Position numbers and translations under genes: made by a program
Shown: piece after piece, positions 1 through 14,146 of the stretch
Numbering within the stretch: the first letter of the stretch is position 1
Layout: each line of letters starts with the position of its first letter
Notes under the pieces: model-generated
What the model saw: only the letters and a program-made list of their open reading frames with translations
Told to the model about the DNA's origin: nothing
Database searches by the model: none
Source of the DNA: Pontederia crassipes
Taxonomy: Eukaryota > Streptophyta > Magnoliopsida > Commelinales > Pontederiaceae
Direction: 5' to 3'
NCBI GenBank assembly: GCA_030549335.1
Contig: CM060188.1
Coordinates: 48,139,696 to 48,203,695, forward strand
DNA length: 64,000 bases

Positions 1-1040
1 TCAAGATTGATAATAGTATATCATAAAATTTATCATCATCATAAGATTATCATCATGTAAAGAATCATAAAAATCATTATAAGAGTAGGAGATAATCATG
101 GTGTGAATCATCTTTGTTAAAGCATATTAACATAAGATCAAGGAGATCATAAGGAATCAACATAAAGGTGGCACAAAATCGATCATAATCATCATATGGA
201 ATGTTTCATTATTCATATGCTTTCATCTTCTTCATCTTATAAATTTATCTTTAACTTATAATGGGTATCTTTCAACCCGAGGGGGAGTATGTTTCAACCC
301 TAATAACAAATAAAATTCATCCTCGATTTTAGTCATCATATAGGATTTTACCAACAAGGAAACATTTGAAATCATTTTTGTGATAATTTGTCTTTCACTT
401 AATAGTATTTATTCATCATTATTTCATTTTTATCATTTTAAGAACATAATCCTTCCATCATTATATACATTAAGATAAAAGGTCCTTTCATCATATAAGA
501 TTTTCATCTTTTTCACCTTTTCATTTTATCCTTCATATAATTGGAAAAACTCTCTATTTTAGGGCTTGTCATGCAAACACAATAATGTATAACTACCTAA
601 ATCATCAATATGTCAATGGATGAAATTGCCTCATACATAAACTCTTCTTTGGGTAAGCAATGACAATCTTCCTTTCATATTTATCTTTTTTCACATATCA
701 TCATATCTTTTGGTCACAAGAGATCGATTAAGGATTTTGAGAACATCATGAGAAACATATAAATGTGTCATGAAATCATATGGACAAATTTTGCTGCAAT
801 CACATCAATAATTTATACCAAGTGCCCTTTTTATCCAACTTTTAGAATATTAAGACGTGGAAGACATTATGATCTCATCCGTAAGATGGAGGTAATTTTA
901 GTATGCAATCATCATCATAGACCAACTCCAACATCTCAAATGGACTTACATATCTTGGGCTGAGCTTTTCTCCTTTACTCAACCTTTTGCCTTCTTTTGT
1001 AGGGGAAACCTTCCACAAAACTTAATCATTATATATATAT
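1..1040. other. AT-rich intergenic DNA, no gene recognised
   Basis: Low-complexity AT-rich sequence with many ATCAT/TCATCAT runs. A phrase near 280-295 (a purine-rich GAGGGGGAGTAT tract) resembles the polypurine tract found just upstream of a retrotransposon 3' LTR, so part of this may be old LTR-element debris. No coding region can be supported; the one open frame at 763-963 is short and shows no recognisable domain. Confidence 0.5.
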
Positions 1041-1047
1041 ATATATG

Positions 1048-3505
1048 GGATTAATGTACCTTAGAGAACCTTTCACTCTGGAGGGATGCTGAGCGTGTCT
1101 CAACTCTTGATCCACTGATCAATGGATCTAATCAGAAATGATTAAATCCCATCATTTAAAAATATTGACTCGCATAAAGTGTGTATATCATTAAATACAG
1201 AAGAATATTGAATTAAGTTTTAAATTTATAAATCCTCTATACTATTACTATAAGTACCGAAAGTATATGGCATAGAATTTTAGTGCTCGAGGTCGATCCA
1301 TAGAGACAAAGTTGAAATGTTCACATTTAATTAAACTGTTTGAAAAAAAACATACAAAAATTGGATCACTTCTTATGGATTAGTTGAGAATACGTTCTCT
1401 TTCAGCCCTTTCAACCAATCAATACGACTGCGTAGAGCAGCTTTTGCTAAAACTCGAGCAGTTTCTTAAAAACTTGCTTCGGATATGAAACTTTGAGTAT
1501 TAAGAGATGCCCTCGTTATTCCCAATAGGATTACTCGAAGTCTATATTTGTTGTTCAAGATGAGAAAATGAAATGCTATAAACTAGAAATCACAACAAAT
1601 AATATTACACTAATTTTTATGGTTTTAATGTAAAATTAGACAAAGACAAGTGTAGCTAAACACTATGGCTAGGGGAATGTTTTCACATGAAACTTTTGTC
1701 CACTGAAATTCATTTGGAATAAAAATGACTGAATGTCCATTTTTTCTGAACTTGATTCAAGTCCCATGTCCACCTAAGTACCGAGTATTCAAGAGATACA
1801 CCTGAGGCAAGGAGGTTACGATCGGCTCATGCTTGCCTCAAGGGAATGTGGATCACCCTCTTGGGCAGAATGCATGGCCTCAGTTTCTTCAAGACGGCTT
1901 AAACATTTACAAAGGAGAAGATAAAGAAATTGAACACAATGATGATGAAATAGAAGCACACGAGCATCCTTTGTAATCGTTTAAGTTAATCTCAAATCTC
2001 TAACTCAATTCGTTCGTTTATTGTCAGAAATTCAGAGGGAGCATAACCTTTTCAGGCCGTGATTCAAAGGATGAACGACGTCTAACACAAATCAATTAAG
2101 AATCCATCATTGATCTTGCGAAAACCAAAGTCATGAACCACTGCTTGCCTTAGGCTATATTTCTTCACGTTCGATCACGATGGAGTCTATAATGTCCCTA
2201 CGGTCGAGGGTGCAAGGTAGCAAGTTATTCAAAAAAACTTCTTCTAACATACAACTACGTGGAAAACTTGAAAATCACGCAGGAAATTATCTTTACCCAA
2301 GCTTGATTTCTCCACGTTCGATTGCGATGGAGCCTATAACATCCCTATGGTCGAGGGTGCAAGGTGAAGATAGTTCGTGAACTCAAATTCATGTAAAGAT
2401 TCAAAAGATAGAGGACTGAACAGTGAAAACAAGAACCAGATTGATATCATCAAAATACAAGAAAGCTCAACATTCAGTGAGTCATCAAAACATCAAAGAA
2501 GATAGAAAGAAAGTATGAAAGTCATGATCAACATCTCCAGCCACTAGTTGGCTAGTTAGTTACACATTACGAAAGTAAGAAAAAAATAAGAGAAGAAATG
2601 AAAATACAAAAGAGAAGGAAGAAGGGAAGCAGTTGGTGCAGCCTCCTCTCCAACCTCCTTCAGCAATAAAAAAGGCTCCCAACTTAGCCAAACAACCAAA
2701 TGGAACCAAAAGTGGAACCCCTTCTTCAACAGTCCTTTTGCTCTTTTATAGCTCAAGGAATTGTGCCACCTGCCCATTGTTATTTTAGCAACTTTCTCAT
2801 CTCTTTTTTTAGCTTTTTCAGCTAACAAAAGGTGCTTTTGTGGTCTTGCATGGCTGTCTTTTTCTTAGTTTGACACCTGTCCATTTGTCTCAACAAAAAT
2901 GAATCTCTTGGTGGTCCTTCTTTGCTGTCATTTCCTTAGTTCGCCACATGTTCATTATCCACTGTCCTGCAGCCTTTTTGTTATTCACATCTACCCATAA
3001 AGGTGTAAAGGAAGTTTCCTCTCTTTTGTGCAATGGAATCTACTATACTGACGTGGAAATGCATGTTTTCATTTGTTGTTTGTTACTTTGGACAGCTGGC
3101 TGGTGAATTACATCATTTGTCCTCAAATTTGTCTAAGTGTCTGAGTAGGGGGAATACGCCCGTGTTTCCCATATGCATGCGTGTGTGTGGGGGCATACAC
3201 CTGAATACCTCTATGAATTATCAATAGAGATTTCTGCATGGAAAGCAAATCAACACAAGTAAAAATATTCCAAAAATACAATATTTAGAAGATGGATGTG
3301 TATAAATTATACAAGTTGTATTTTCAATAATAAAGCATATGTTCAAGCATGAGAATATAGTAAAACATGGAATAGATGCATATTGAACATAGATGAAAAG
3401 TATACATAATTTATCCGCATCAAATATCAATTATGTCAACCATTGATCAGTGGATCAAGGATTGAGATGAGCTCAGCATCCCCCAGAGGTACATTAATTC
3501 CTATA
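1048..3505. mobile_element. 2.4-kb element with terminal inverted repeats
   Basis: The segment at about 1048-1130 recurs in inverted orientation at about 3436-3505. Both contain a stretch reading roughly ATTAATGTACC, then GGGATGCTGAG, then CTTGATCCACTGATCAATGG. The left copy has about 17 extra bases after TGTACC. Both outer ends abut AT microsatellites, so a TA-type target duplication cannot be recognised. The interior is AT-rich, carries a local direct repeat at 2159-2374 and has no transposase that I can recognise. It is probably a non-autonomous DNA transposon; superfamily undecided. Confidence 0.55.
2159..2374. repeat. Pair of imperfect direct repeats about 67 bp long
   Basis: About 65-67 bases at 2156-2220 and 2305-2369 are near-identical: TTTCT(T/C)CACGTTCGAT, GATGGAG(T/C)CTATAA and GGTCGAGGGTGCAAGGT occur in the same order in both. 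They are offset by about 149 bp. The open frame over this region simply reads through both copies and is not evidence of a gene. Confidence 0.65.
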
Positions 3506-3509
3506 TATA

Positions 3510-5430
3510 TATATATGTGTCTGTATGTGTTCACATTGATCCTTATTGGCATAAAATTTCTATGGTGTCTCATCTGCCTTCATCATCCTTCATATCAAAT
3601 CTACTTTTATGGCATATTCTTTTATCTGTGTCAACTCTTTGACTCTTTGGCATCCAAAAACTACATATCACTTACTACATTCTAGCATGTAGGTGAGCGG
3701 TAAGGTATATTATACAAGATCCCAAAGGGAACCTTGCATACTAAACATTCTTAACCTTAAAAATCATCATGAAGCATAATGTAGAATTGATAAGCATCAA
3801 TGGATGAAAGATAAAATATTATCTCATGATTGATTACATGGAAGTAATCATCATAATCGTGAAAATATGGCATGATCATAGCCAATCCTAATGTTAAGGA
3901 TGATCAAGAGGTTCAATATACTATGGTCAACTATATAACTATAGAATATCATAAGAATAATCAATATATTCGTTTGTCTGACATTATAAATAGATCATGA
4001 TTATTGAATTATTATTGGTCAATGATCATTAATTTTTGAATTAAAATTATTAAATTGAACATTGAAATATTGACCAGATCATCTTTAATTGTTAATTGAT
4101 AATTATTATCGTTATTGATTATTCTTCTTACCTTAGTCTGATTCATGTTGATATATCATTATTGATCATTGATTATGTTGGACTCTATGTGAGAGTTATG
4201 AAATATTTGGTGTTCTAACTATTTTGAATTATTAACTACTACTATTGAATAAAAAAAAATTATAACACTCCAGCCCGATAAAAATATTATTCACTTTGGA
4301 TCTTGATCCACGTGAATTTAGAACGTGTATTGATAGGTGAAAATTGTAGCTATTCAATCTATACCTTGGTCCTTAGACCTTTGGCCCATGGCCCGTGTTT
4401 CTCATGCTCCAATACCATTTTTTAACATTCTAGCAATATTATTCATTTTGGGCCTTACTTCACACGAATTTAAAATACTTCATGATAGGTGAAAGGGATA
4501 ACCCATGACCACCTTCATATTTTGTTCATACAAGACTACTCAATCAAGTCATTATATATATATATATATTGCATATTTTCTATTGTACTAAAAAATAATT
4601 TACTTTAATTCGAGTGACTCGACATGAGGGAGAAGACCCATGACACATCCAAACCTTCCTCTCGATGGGGTCACAATCTTTATGCCTTGAAGGGGAAGTT
4701 GCTGGCTACTGCCAACACCTCACCAGACACCTAATGCAAGGTCAAGTGTCGCCTATGTAAATCGAGGCAAAGAAAAAATTAGAAAGAAATACACCAATGT
4801 TACGTTAATATGAAAATGCTGATGTGGATAGGAGATTAAAACATCACGTGACTTAATTAAGATTATGACTCAATATACATATTTTGAATATTGAGTCATT
4901 TATATTATATTAGGTTTTTAGTTGTTATATTATTGTGTTATTGGGATTTAATTAATATTGAATATTTTCACTACAATGTTATCGTATTCGGCATTTAATG
5001 GTGTTATATTATGTTTTATCCTATTGATTGTATTATATGATTCTTGTACTTCTAAAATTGTATTTATATTAATGTGTTTTTCAATGTTTTGAGAGAATCA
5101 TACCGGCTCCAATCAGTTCAATCTTGTATCGATTGTCAATTTGGTCTGTAACTCAATTTTCATAAATAATCGGGATGAATAAAAAAGAATCGAAAAAAAC
5201 AGGTTGAACCCAGAGTTTAGGTTCAACCCATTTTTTATTTTCTTGAAAAAAAGAAAGTAAATAAGAGAAAAATTAAAGTATTAAAAATGAATTTAAAAAC
5301 TCTTAACATAGAACAGAATCCCAAATTATAGGAAATTTGAGAATTAATATTAGAAAAAATAAAACATAATAACTAATAATTGATAGAAGGAAAATTAGGT
5401 AAAATAAAATTGAATAATAGGAAAGTTAAT
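3510..5430. other. AT-rich intergenic DNA
   Basis: No gene, RNA or complete element was recognised. Short AT microsatellites occur near 3500 and 4555. The 4260-4560 part, with ATAACACTCCAGCCCGAT and a paragraph on 'CATGATAGGTGAAA', looks like degraded LTR-type sequence, but no boundaries can be set. Confidence 0.4.
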
Positions 5431-5435
5431 TCATT

Positions 5436-6310
<875 letters not shown>

Positions 6311-6313
6311 AAT

Positions 6314-7085
6314 AATCTTATATATGTTACAAAAAGATTTAATGTCCATCATCCTCAGTGCCCACAATCAAATCTAATATGACGGTGAACGTTGCTCACT
6401 TGTTTTTCATAACTTTGGAGGTGGATAGCGGCCAGCGTCGGCGGCGCATCGGCGGAAGGGACAAAAGTGGAAGCTAGAGGAGTCCTCGTTGGCGGGGATG
6501 CTGGCCGTGAGGGAGACCGACAGCTGGGAGGAAGAGGAGGAGGCTGAGAGTAGGACCGACAGCCGGGGGAGGACAGCAGCAGTTGTCGGCGATCTCTCTC
6601 TCTCTTGTGTGCGATCGCTCTTCATTGTAGCTTTCCTCACCATGCTCGCCGTTGATCGGAGAGAAAGGGGGATAGATCATGGCCCTCGCCTCGCCGAATC
6701 CCTCGCAATCGGCCACCCTCGCTTCATCGTCGTCAACGTCGCCGTTGCTAGATCTAGGAGAAAGTGGGAGAGATGGATCACCTCGCAGTTGCTCGCGCGC
6801 TGCCATTGCCTCGCTGCTCTCAGCAGCCATCATCGTCGTCGCCTCGTCATCCACCGTCCTCGCCTCGTCGTCGTCGGCGCCACCATCAAAGGATAGGGGA
6901 GAAAGGGGGAACCGTCGTCGCTTAGTCGCTTGCACCTCGCTGCTGCCGTCGCCTCACCCCGCTCGCGCCATGCCGCCATCGTCGCCTCATAGCCGCCATC
7001 AGCGCTACCGTCCCATCGCCCACCGTCCGATTAGGGTGTATGAGGATCATAGACCCCATTAAACCTGTTACAAAATATTTAATAT
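6314..7085. mobile_element. GC-rich non-autonomous TIR element
   Basis: A GC-rich body (about 6410-7030) sits in AT-rich DNA and is bounded by partly matching inverted ends. The left end, about 6314-6365, reads GTTACA, TTTAATG and ATCATCCTCA in order. The reverse complement of about 7026-7085 reads GTAACA, TTTAATG and GATCCTCATAC. The body is dominated by CGTCGTCGCC-type repeats and has overlapping open frames on both strands with no recognisable domain. I read it as a transposon cargo and not a gene; superfamily unassigned, possibly Mutator-like. Confidence 0.45.
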
Positions 7086-7240
7086 AATAATGTACTTTTA
7101 TACAACTAACATTATGTAAGGCTCATCGGCTCGGATGTCTTTTCAAATTTATAAATTGCCTAACTTTTCGTTAATATTATAAAAGATGTTTTTTTATGCC
7201 TTGCCAGGTTGAGTTTTAGATGTTTCATTTCCTTTGAACT

Positions 7241-7245
7241 TCTTT
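7241..7245. repeat. Target-site duplication TCTTT, left copy
   Basis: Immediately precedes the TG of the 2.9-kb solo LTR and matches 10151-10155 exactly. Confidence 0.75.
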
Positions 7246-10150
7246 TGTAGCGCCCCGAAAGTCGATCCCGCCACATGGTAAGATCTCCTTTCGTTCGTTA
7301 CTTTCTTCGGTCTTTTTTTGACTTTTCATTGACCCAAATGGTCGAGAAAAATGACACATAAGGGAAAGATTTAATAATAGAATAATACAACAATAAGAGG
7401 GAAATGCGGAAGCTGAATAGAAAATGGTACATCCATGAGGCATATACAAATTCATGCCAAAAGTATAACGCTATAGGTCCCATCTAAACTCTAGGTGACC
7501 ATGTGCATACGCCACCAAGCTGTAGTCACCGCACACACATCAATAGCTCGCGATTATCATCAAATACCTGTGGGGATCACACATGGGAGCAAGCTCAACT
7601 GTTAGCATAAAGCTAAGTGTGAGTTCATATAAATCATAGATAAGTTCTGTCAGAATATAGCATGAAAATAATATAAGGAAAGGGAAATGAAATCAGAGTT
7701 ATCATAATTGGTTCTAGTCAAAATATGTATGAGAAGAGCATATAACTTCATAGAAAAATCATGATAAATATGTCTAGTCAAAATGACATAAAGGAGATTG
7801 TAGCATCAGTATCAAAGTGGGATCAAATTTCTCGAGATGAAGAGAGAGATCATCTTTTCATAAGAAAGGCATAATGAAGATCATAGCATTAGGATCATCA
7901 GATCATAAGAGAGAGAGGGAAAACATATTTTCTCCGATCAAAGTATGACATGAGAGGAGGTGTAATCAACATGAGAGAAAGCTCAAAGCATTATGGATTG
8001 GTATGAAAAGAAAATGAGATCAACATGAGAGAAAGATCAAGTCATCATGAATCGATGTCATTAGTCATGGTAAAAAAATGGAGATCATAGCATCAATATT
8101 ATAGAAGAAATCAAAATCACAAGAGAGAGATCATCTTTCCATAAAATGGTAAAAATGGAGATCATAGCATTCGTTCATTCATTTATTTATTCATTCATTC
8201 ATTCATGTATTCATACATTCATACCTTCATTCCTTCTTTCATTCATCATCTTTCATTCATCAGAAGAGCTCTTCATCTTTAAGGGGAATGCCATTGTATA
8301 AACTGTGATACAACTATCTAGACATCATCTGCTCGTGGGGGATCAGTGCCATGGTGAACCCCGTCGGGTTTGGATGACCTCAGCACCGGCGGAAACATCC
8401 GTATGAGAGAAACTCTCGCCTAGATAGAGCAAATGACAACCTGCGAGGGAGGGCCTATTACTAGGCTGGAACATCGTCCCTCATCATACATGTGCCTATC
8501 TTTCGATCCGCGGACCAATCAAGGCACAGGAAGGTTATCATCTTATGTTAGTCTTTATTTGCTTAGAAATCAAGTGAACGAAAGTTTATTTAGAAATCAA
8601 ATTTAAGATAAAGAAGGTCATCACTTCCAGCCCACACGACGGATGCCCAAGAGTCACGGGTCACCAGTCGAAAACATTTCGGTCGACCCGAGGAGTGCGG
8701 TAACCGCTTCTTATCATTCTTACTCATCATGTCATAGTTCATAATCATACATCATCAGATTCATACAAGTCATCATCATTCATAATCATATTCATAAGAG
8801 TCATAATCATTCGTTGGTAAAGCCGAGAGGAGTCATTATCATTCTTGATGTAAAGATCATAATCATACTTTGTTCACTTTCCGATGAAAGATTAACAATC
8901 ATATTCTTATGAAAAGCGTGGGTTCATACAGAAATAAGAGAATCAACATACATGGGTCCAACATGGTAACAAATATGACGGTTGCATATTTCATTCGAAG
9001 TCGGAAATCGTAGATGTTGCAATCTATGGCCGGAACCCGAGCCGGGCGAAAGGGTACCCGGGCCGAGTTCGGTCTGGATCGGGTTTGGTCTATCAAGGCG
9101 AAAATCGAGAGGAACCCGGGTCAGGTGTGGATCATACCCGGGCCGAATTTGGAGACGATCGAGTCGGGAGAGTCGTCTCTCCCGATCGTCTTCTCCGTGG
9201 AGAACCCGGGCCGAGTCATGATTGACCCGGTCTGAGCACCTGGTTTGCCCCGAGCTTGAGCTCAGCGTCCATGGCGGACGCGGGTCGTGCTCGAGGGAAC
9301 CCAGTGTGGCCAAACAGGACCCGGGCTAGGTGTTGGTGAACCCAGGTCGGGTTCGGTCGAGTCGTAAAATAGATTCGATTCTTCATTTCTTAACTAAGTT
9401 AATAGCATTGCAGACATGAATCTATAGAGCGTCTAAAGTTTAATATACACAGAAAATCGTACTAAGCATGCATCTAGAAATGAAAAGCTTCGATCACAAG
9501 TTCATACGATCATGTACAAATTCGTTCAGAAAATGGAGCACACTTGATATGGTTCATGGATTCATGTGGCATGGTCATTTCGTCAAGAACACGACTTATG
9601 ATAAAGATCCCGAACAACACACCTTAAAGCCTATGATGTTGAGGTTCGTCCACACTTGCCGACGTCACGCTCCTTCTTTCTCGTCGTCCGTGTCGAGGAG
9701 GTTGCTGACGTCCATCCGCGCTTGCTGCACATCAGAGTCTCCGATGTCCGTCTCCCGCGTCGCCGACGTCAAGGACGTTCACCAGCGTTGGTCATTCGTC
9801 CATCCTCTGCTGTTCGTGCACTAGGGAGGGAAGAGGAAACGGAATGCGGACAAGAGAAACAGGGGCGAGAAAAGAGGGGTTCTCGGGCTTCATATAGAGG
9901 AGGAGGAAGACAACCTCTTCCCTGGTGATGAAGGAAGATTTCGGTGGCCGGATTCTTGCTGCCAGGCGCGGAGATCTTCTGCCATGGCTGCCCCCAATCG
10001 GTGAAGAGAGAGAGTGTGGAGTGCAGAAGGCAAGCAGCAACAGAAGAAAACAAATGGAAAGCCTCCATGGAAAAAGAACAAGGCAAAAAAGACAAAGGGG
10101 AGTGAAGGATCGGCCACATCCTTCACCTTTTTTTTTCCCGTTGTGTTACA
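7246..10150 (-). mobile_element. Solo LTR, 2.9 kb, Ty3/gypsy type
   Basis: Begins TGTAGCGCCCCG and ends GTGTTACA, so it has TG...CA termini, and it is flanked by an exact 5-bp duplication (TCTTT). No internal retrotransposon sequence lies beside it, which is what a solo LTR left by unequal recombination looks like. The left end resembles the reversed U5 end of the LTRs at 46391 (TGTAACGCCCCG). Both contain a GTGGGGGATCAGTGCCA phrase, so I place it in a related family read on the minus strand. Open frames in the GC-rich stretches at 8900-9350 and 9650-10130 are overlapping, occur on both strands and have no domain; they are not annotated as genes. A (TTCA)n-like microsatellite occupies about 8168-8260. 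Confidence 0.75.
8168..8260 (+). repeat. Imperfect (ATTC)n microsatellite
   Basis: Repeated CATT/ATTC units with occasional substitutions, lying within the solo LTR. Confidence 0.85.
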
Positions 10151-10155
10151 TCTTT
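10151..10155. repeat. Target-site duplication TCTTT, right copy
   Basis: Directly follows the terminal CA of the solo LTR; identical to 7241-7245. Confidence 0.75.
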
Positions 10156-12375
10156 AACATGAATATAGCATTAAATATTGTAAACAAAAGGCCGAATAGC
10201 ATTTTAGTTGAAAAAAATATGCAACATATATTCAGCAACTTATTATTTTTTTCATCATGTATGTGTGTAAGGTTATATTATATTGCAAATAATTAAAAAG
10301 ATGGAGACTTTTAAAAAATGACTTGCACTTGACTAACAAGATTCAAGATATATTATATATATTTAGTTAAATCATTTCTTTATCCATGATTTAATTAATT
10401 ATTTAAGATTCGAGTCAGCGCATGGCCATGAAGTTGTATCAGCAAATTAATCTTCCAAGGCCTTTTTTATTTGACACGAGCAAGCAATTAAACCCAACAA
10501 CCCAAAGTTGCATGTTGCTCTTAAAAGGGATCCACCAACTTTCTCACGTGACTCCTACTGCGGCTTATGACTAATTTAGAAATTTGGTTCTTATAGTTAT
10601 TTCTTATAATTATAATTATAATTGATTGCACAAGCTGAAGCCATTATTCTTCTCTTTTTTTCTTTCTATTTATTTGTCATTAAATTTATTATTTCAAACA
10701 TTCTCATTGATCAACAGGTGGCTGGTATGATAAGAAGTATCCCAATTCCCAAGACCGGATTATGCAGAAACTAATAGCAATAATTTTTTTTGAAGAAAAA
10801 ATTAGATTTGATTGATTAATTTTAGCTTAATTTAGAAGGATAACTCTTCATTAACCTCGATAATACATTCACATGATACGGGATATATATATATATATAT
10901 ATATATAGTATGTCACGTCTTTTTTTCTATTACGTCAGTATTAAGTGCGGCATATCCTTTTTCTTAACCATTTTGATAATCATTAATGATGATAAAAGAA
11001 TATGATTATCATAAAAAATAATTGTTTATTAATCTTAATAATAAATATAATTATTTTTTATAATTTATTATGAAGTTATGAAGGTTAAAAAAAATAAATT
11101 CTTCAGTGTTTGTAAGAGAAAGATTTATAATTCTCCAATTGATCAATCTGTGATTGCTAGGAGTCAAAGAGACATGTCGGGTGGTTTTTTCGTTTAAAAA
11201 ATCATTATATTTTTTTGTTGTTATTTTTTAAAATTGAAAAAAATTATCAATTTTTGGGTGATTTTTTTTTATTGGCCATAGACTTTTATATATTTTATAT
11301 TTATAACATTAAGAGATTTTTTATTTTATAAATTAGTTACAATCAAATATTATATATTGTAATACTAGTAATTATGAATTATATAACTATATATATAAAC
11401 AAATAAATATTATGTTTACTGACTAATTTGATGTATACTACAAGTATTTAAAATATAATAACAATAATATAAAATATAATATAGTCCTTGCTATCCTTCA
11501 GTTGTGAGCGTATGGGCTGTCCGCAAAAATGGTCATCCTTGGGCTAGTTGTTGTGTACGAGGCCCACAGTCATTGTAACGTTTATTACACGCATCTTTAT
11601 CTAGTTTGACTCAATATTTTAATGGCTTCTTAATTTCAATTTGTATTTGAATGTATCAAATTTTGATTTTTTTTTTCATATCTCGTCCACTCGGCTGATA
11701 GTAAATTTTCTGATTTTCTCATTTTTAAAAATTCACGTTGAGAATGGAATGAACAAGTTTACAAGAGGAAAAAAAAAACTGATAAAAAATACACCTTATG
11801 CATTGAAAAATTCGAAAAGCATGGGTTGTTGCCCTATTAATTTACACATATAGAAGTATATATATAGAAGCATATATTAAAGTGCGATAAGAAAATATGA
11901 TTTTAGTAGCATGTATTAAAGTGGGATAAGAAATTATGATTTTAGTAGCATATATTAAAGTGCAATAAGAAATTTATGACTTTAGTTTTTTTTTATTTCA
12001 GAATGATGTTGATTATTTCAAAATGCCTCTGAACTTAAAAGAGTATATAGATAACTAGTTTCAATTTGTTTTTACCAAATATTTTTTGGTTACAAGAGAG
12101 AAGGCCTTAATAAATTAAAATAAAAAAGTGGAGACCCAAATGCACCTCAATGTTTCATTCTCAAAGAAGAAGGAAGGACAATAAGATTGATCGACAAAGT
12201 AAACATAGCATATATCTCTTGATCACTTTGTTTCTTAGCTAATCTTATCCCCCACAACATAAATTTGTTATGATATATAATATTATGCCATTCAATATTT
12301 TGAAGTCCAATTTTCAGTAATGAAATTGTGGTTCCTATTTGATATTGAAAATAAAAAAAGAGAAAAAAAATAAAC
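10156..12375. other. AT-rich intergenic DNA downstream of the GT61 cluster
   Basis: No gene seen. Contains a TA microsatellite at about 10885-10907 and three near-copies of an AGCATATATTAAAGTG(C/G)GATAAGAAA phrase (about 11868-11970). The last few hundred bases before 12376 are the 3' flank of the first GT61 gene. Confidence 0.45.
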
Positions 12376-14146
12376 TTAAGCATTTTGGGTGAGAAGCCTC
12401 ATGGCCTTCTTTAGGACGGGCCTAAATCTTTTGACGTCGAGCTTTACGTTTTGCTTGTCCAAGTAAATGGCTCCCATTTGCTTCCACCCGCGCCGGTGGA
12501 TGGACTTGACGTCGGTGAACACCGGGTCGTCCCTCGGGTACAGCTCCGTCAGGGTGCTCTCCTCCACGCCGATGGCGTACTCCAAGTACCGCAACCCCGC
12601 CCTCTTCGACGGCTCCCCGAAGTCGTTGCCGGCGATCCAGTCCAGCCCGCCGAAGGGCACCACCTGGATCAGGACGGCGTCCACCGGCAGGAACACGAAG
12701 TTGGTCAGCCCGGCGCCGTGCACGCCCATCATGGCGTCGCACGAGTTCACGACGCGCGCGAACTCGGCCACGCCGCCGAAGCTCGCCTCCGTAACCACGG
12801 CCACGAAGCCCGCCCGCTCGGCCGCGCGGACGATCTGGCTCAGGTTCGTGAACTTTCTTGTGCCCCCTCGCGCTATGATCAGCAGCCTCGGCTTACCGCC
12901 GGTCCTCGCAGCGCGCTCGCGCGGCAGCCCGTACGCGGACCTCATGAACTTGGCGAAGTCCACCATCGAGTGCCCCATGGGGGAGCCGGCGGGATCGATC
13001 ACCAGGTCCCCGTCGCTCCGCATGCCCACGACGACGTGCCGGAAGCAGTGGACCCGGTCGTCGTTGTCGTAGTCGATGACCTCGTAGCGCGTCAGCTTCT
13101 TGAAGAACGGCCCGTACTTCATGATCCACCACGCCTTGTAGTTGGCGACGAGGAACTGCACCTCGCCGTCGAATCGACTCGCGGTCTGGAACAGAGGGAC
13201 CAAGACGTCCGCGAAGTCGTGGAAGTAGTTCCCGGTGTAGCCGGCGATGGAGAAGACGATGGCGGGGACGGTGTGGTTGACGGAACACTGAGGGGACTCG
13301 TGCCCGTAGCTATACGACGGCTTCACGTTCACCTTCCGCACGTTGGCCATGCCCGCCGGGTCCATCTTGCGGGCGTAAGGCTTGATGACCCATGGCTCAA
13401 GATTGGCCGAGCCGGCCGGCGGCGGCGGTGTGACGAGTATGACCGAGGACGCTTCCTTCCCGAGGACTCTAACGTCGCCTTCTATGTCGCAGACGTCCGA
13501 CCACCTTCTGGAAGTATCGCACAGTGGCCTTCTGATCTGCGGTTCCACATCTACATTTTGAAACAATGCTGCAGATCTTGAAAGCTTACTACTGAGATAT
13601 GAATCACTTTGTTAATGCTAGCTAAATAAACCTGTTTGCTTGGTGTCACTCGCAGCTGGTCTCTGCATAGGGACAGCAATAGCAGAGGTCTTCTTCAGCA
13701 TGCTACCGTCATCTCTTCCTGCACATTGGCTGGACCTCGGGTCGCATAAATGGCCAACTATTTCTCTCTCGATTATGCCTTCTGAACCAACTGTGTAAAG
13801 ATTAGATGTAATGTTTCCGCGCATCGGAGCGACAGAATCTGCGGCGACCGAGTGCGAAAGAGATGGTCGAGTCTCCACTGAAGCTGCCACAGAGTTGAAT
13901 AATGCAATGAGAGCTGAAATCCAACTGTTACATACATGCAAGATGTAAAGTATGTGCAGATAACTCACGGATTGAGAACTCGAGCATGCCATGGGACTTG
14001 GGGGTTAAGGTGTAGGTCAGTGACACAAGAAAGCATCCGACCACAAGCCCCACGACGAAGCTTGGAGGGTCGACGCGGCTGAGGACCTTGCCCACCACCA
14101 CCTTCATCTCCTGCTCTCTACTTTCCTCCGGCCTCGTCTTTGCCAT
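12376..14146 (-). CDS. GT61-family glycosyltransferase, cluster copy A
   Basis: Three exons inferred: 13969-14146, 13632-13883 and 12376-13550, all joined in phase 1, giving 534 residues. Introns are about 85 and 81 bp; acceptors at 13913 and 13568 are also in phase but would leave very short introns. Exon 1 starts at the MAKTRP methionine and carries a single hydrophobic anchor (residues about 30-47), as in type II Golgi enzymes. Exon 2 encodes a variable stem. Exon 3 holds the GT61 domain: the cysteine-rich entry RRPLCD...SDVCD, then CSVNHT, YTGNYFHDF (248-256), YDNDDRVHCF, RGGTRKFTN (371-379), GVHGAGLTN (419-427) and YLEYAI. Family members transfer arabinose, xylose or GlcNAc, mostly onto xylan or protein N-glycans; the exact donor cannot be read. 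Its two neighbours are paralogues in the same orientation. Exon 3 is far more GC-rich than its surroundings. The long open frames antisense to it are by-products. Confidence 0.9.

Noticed and set aside
6474..7062. Overlapping open frames in the GC-rich block
   Set aside because: Several frames on both strands, Ser/Arg/Glu-rich and repetitive, bounded by inverted repeats; better explained as transposon cargo.
9656..10296. Open frames on both strands at the end of the solo LTR
   Set aside because: They lie inside a delimited LTR and show no domain.
12451..13581. Long plus-strand open frame antisense to GT61 copy A
   Set aside because: Its length follows from the GC-rich codon bias of the opposite strand; the sequence is low in recognisable domains and the minus-strand frame has all GT61 motifs. 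The same holds for 17191-18405 and 21224-21976.
13569..13631. Very short introns (63 and 55 bp) in GT61 copy A
   Set aside because: In-phase acceptors further downstream give 81 and 85 bp introns, and the former keeps the split GAT codon shared with copies B and C.
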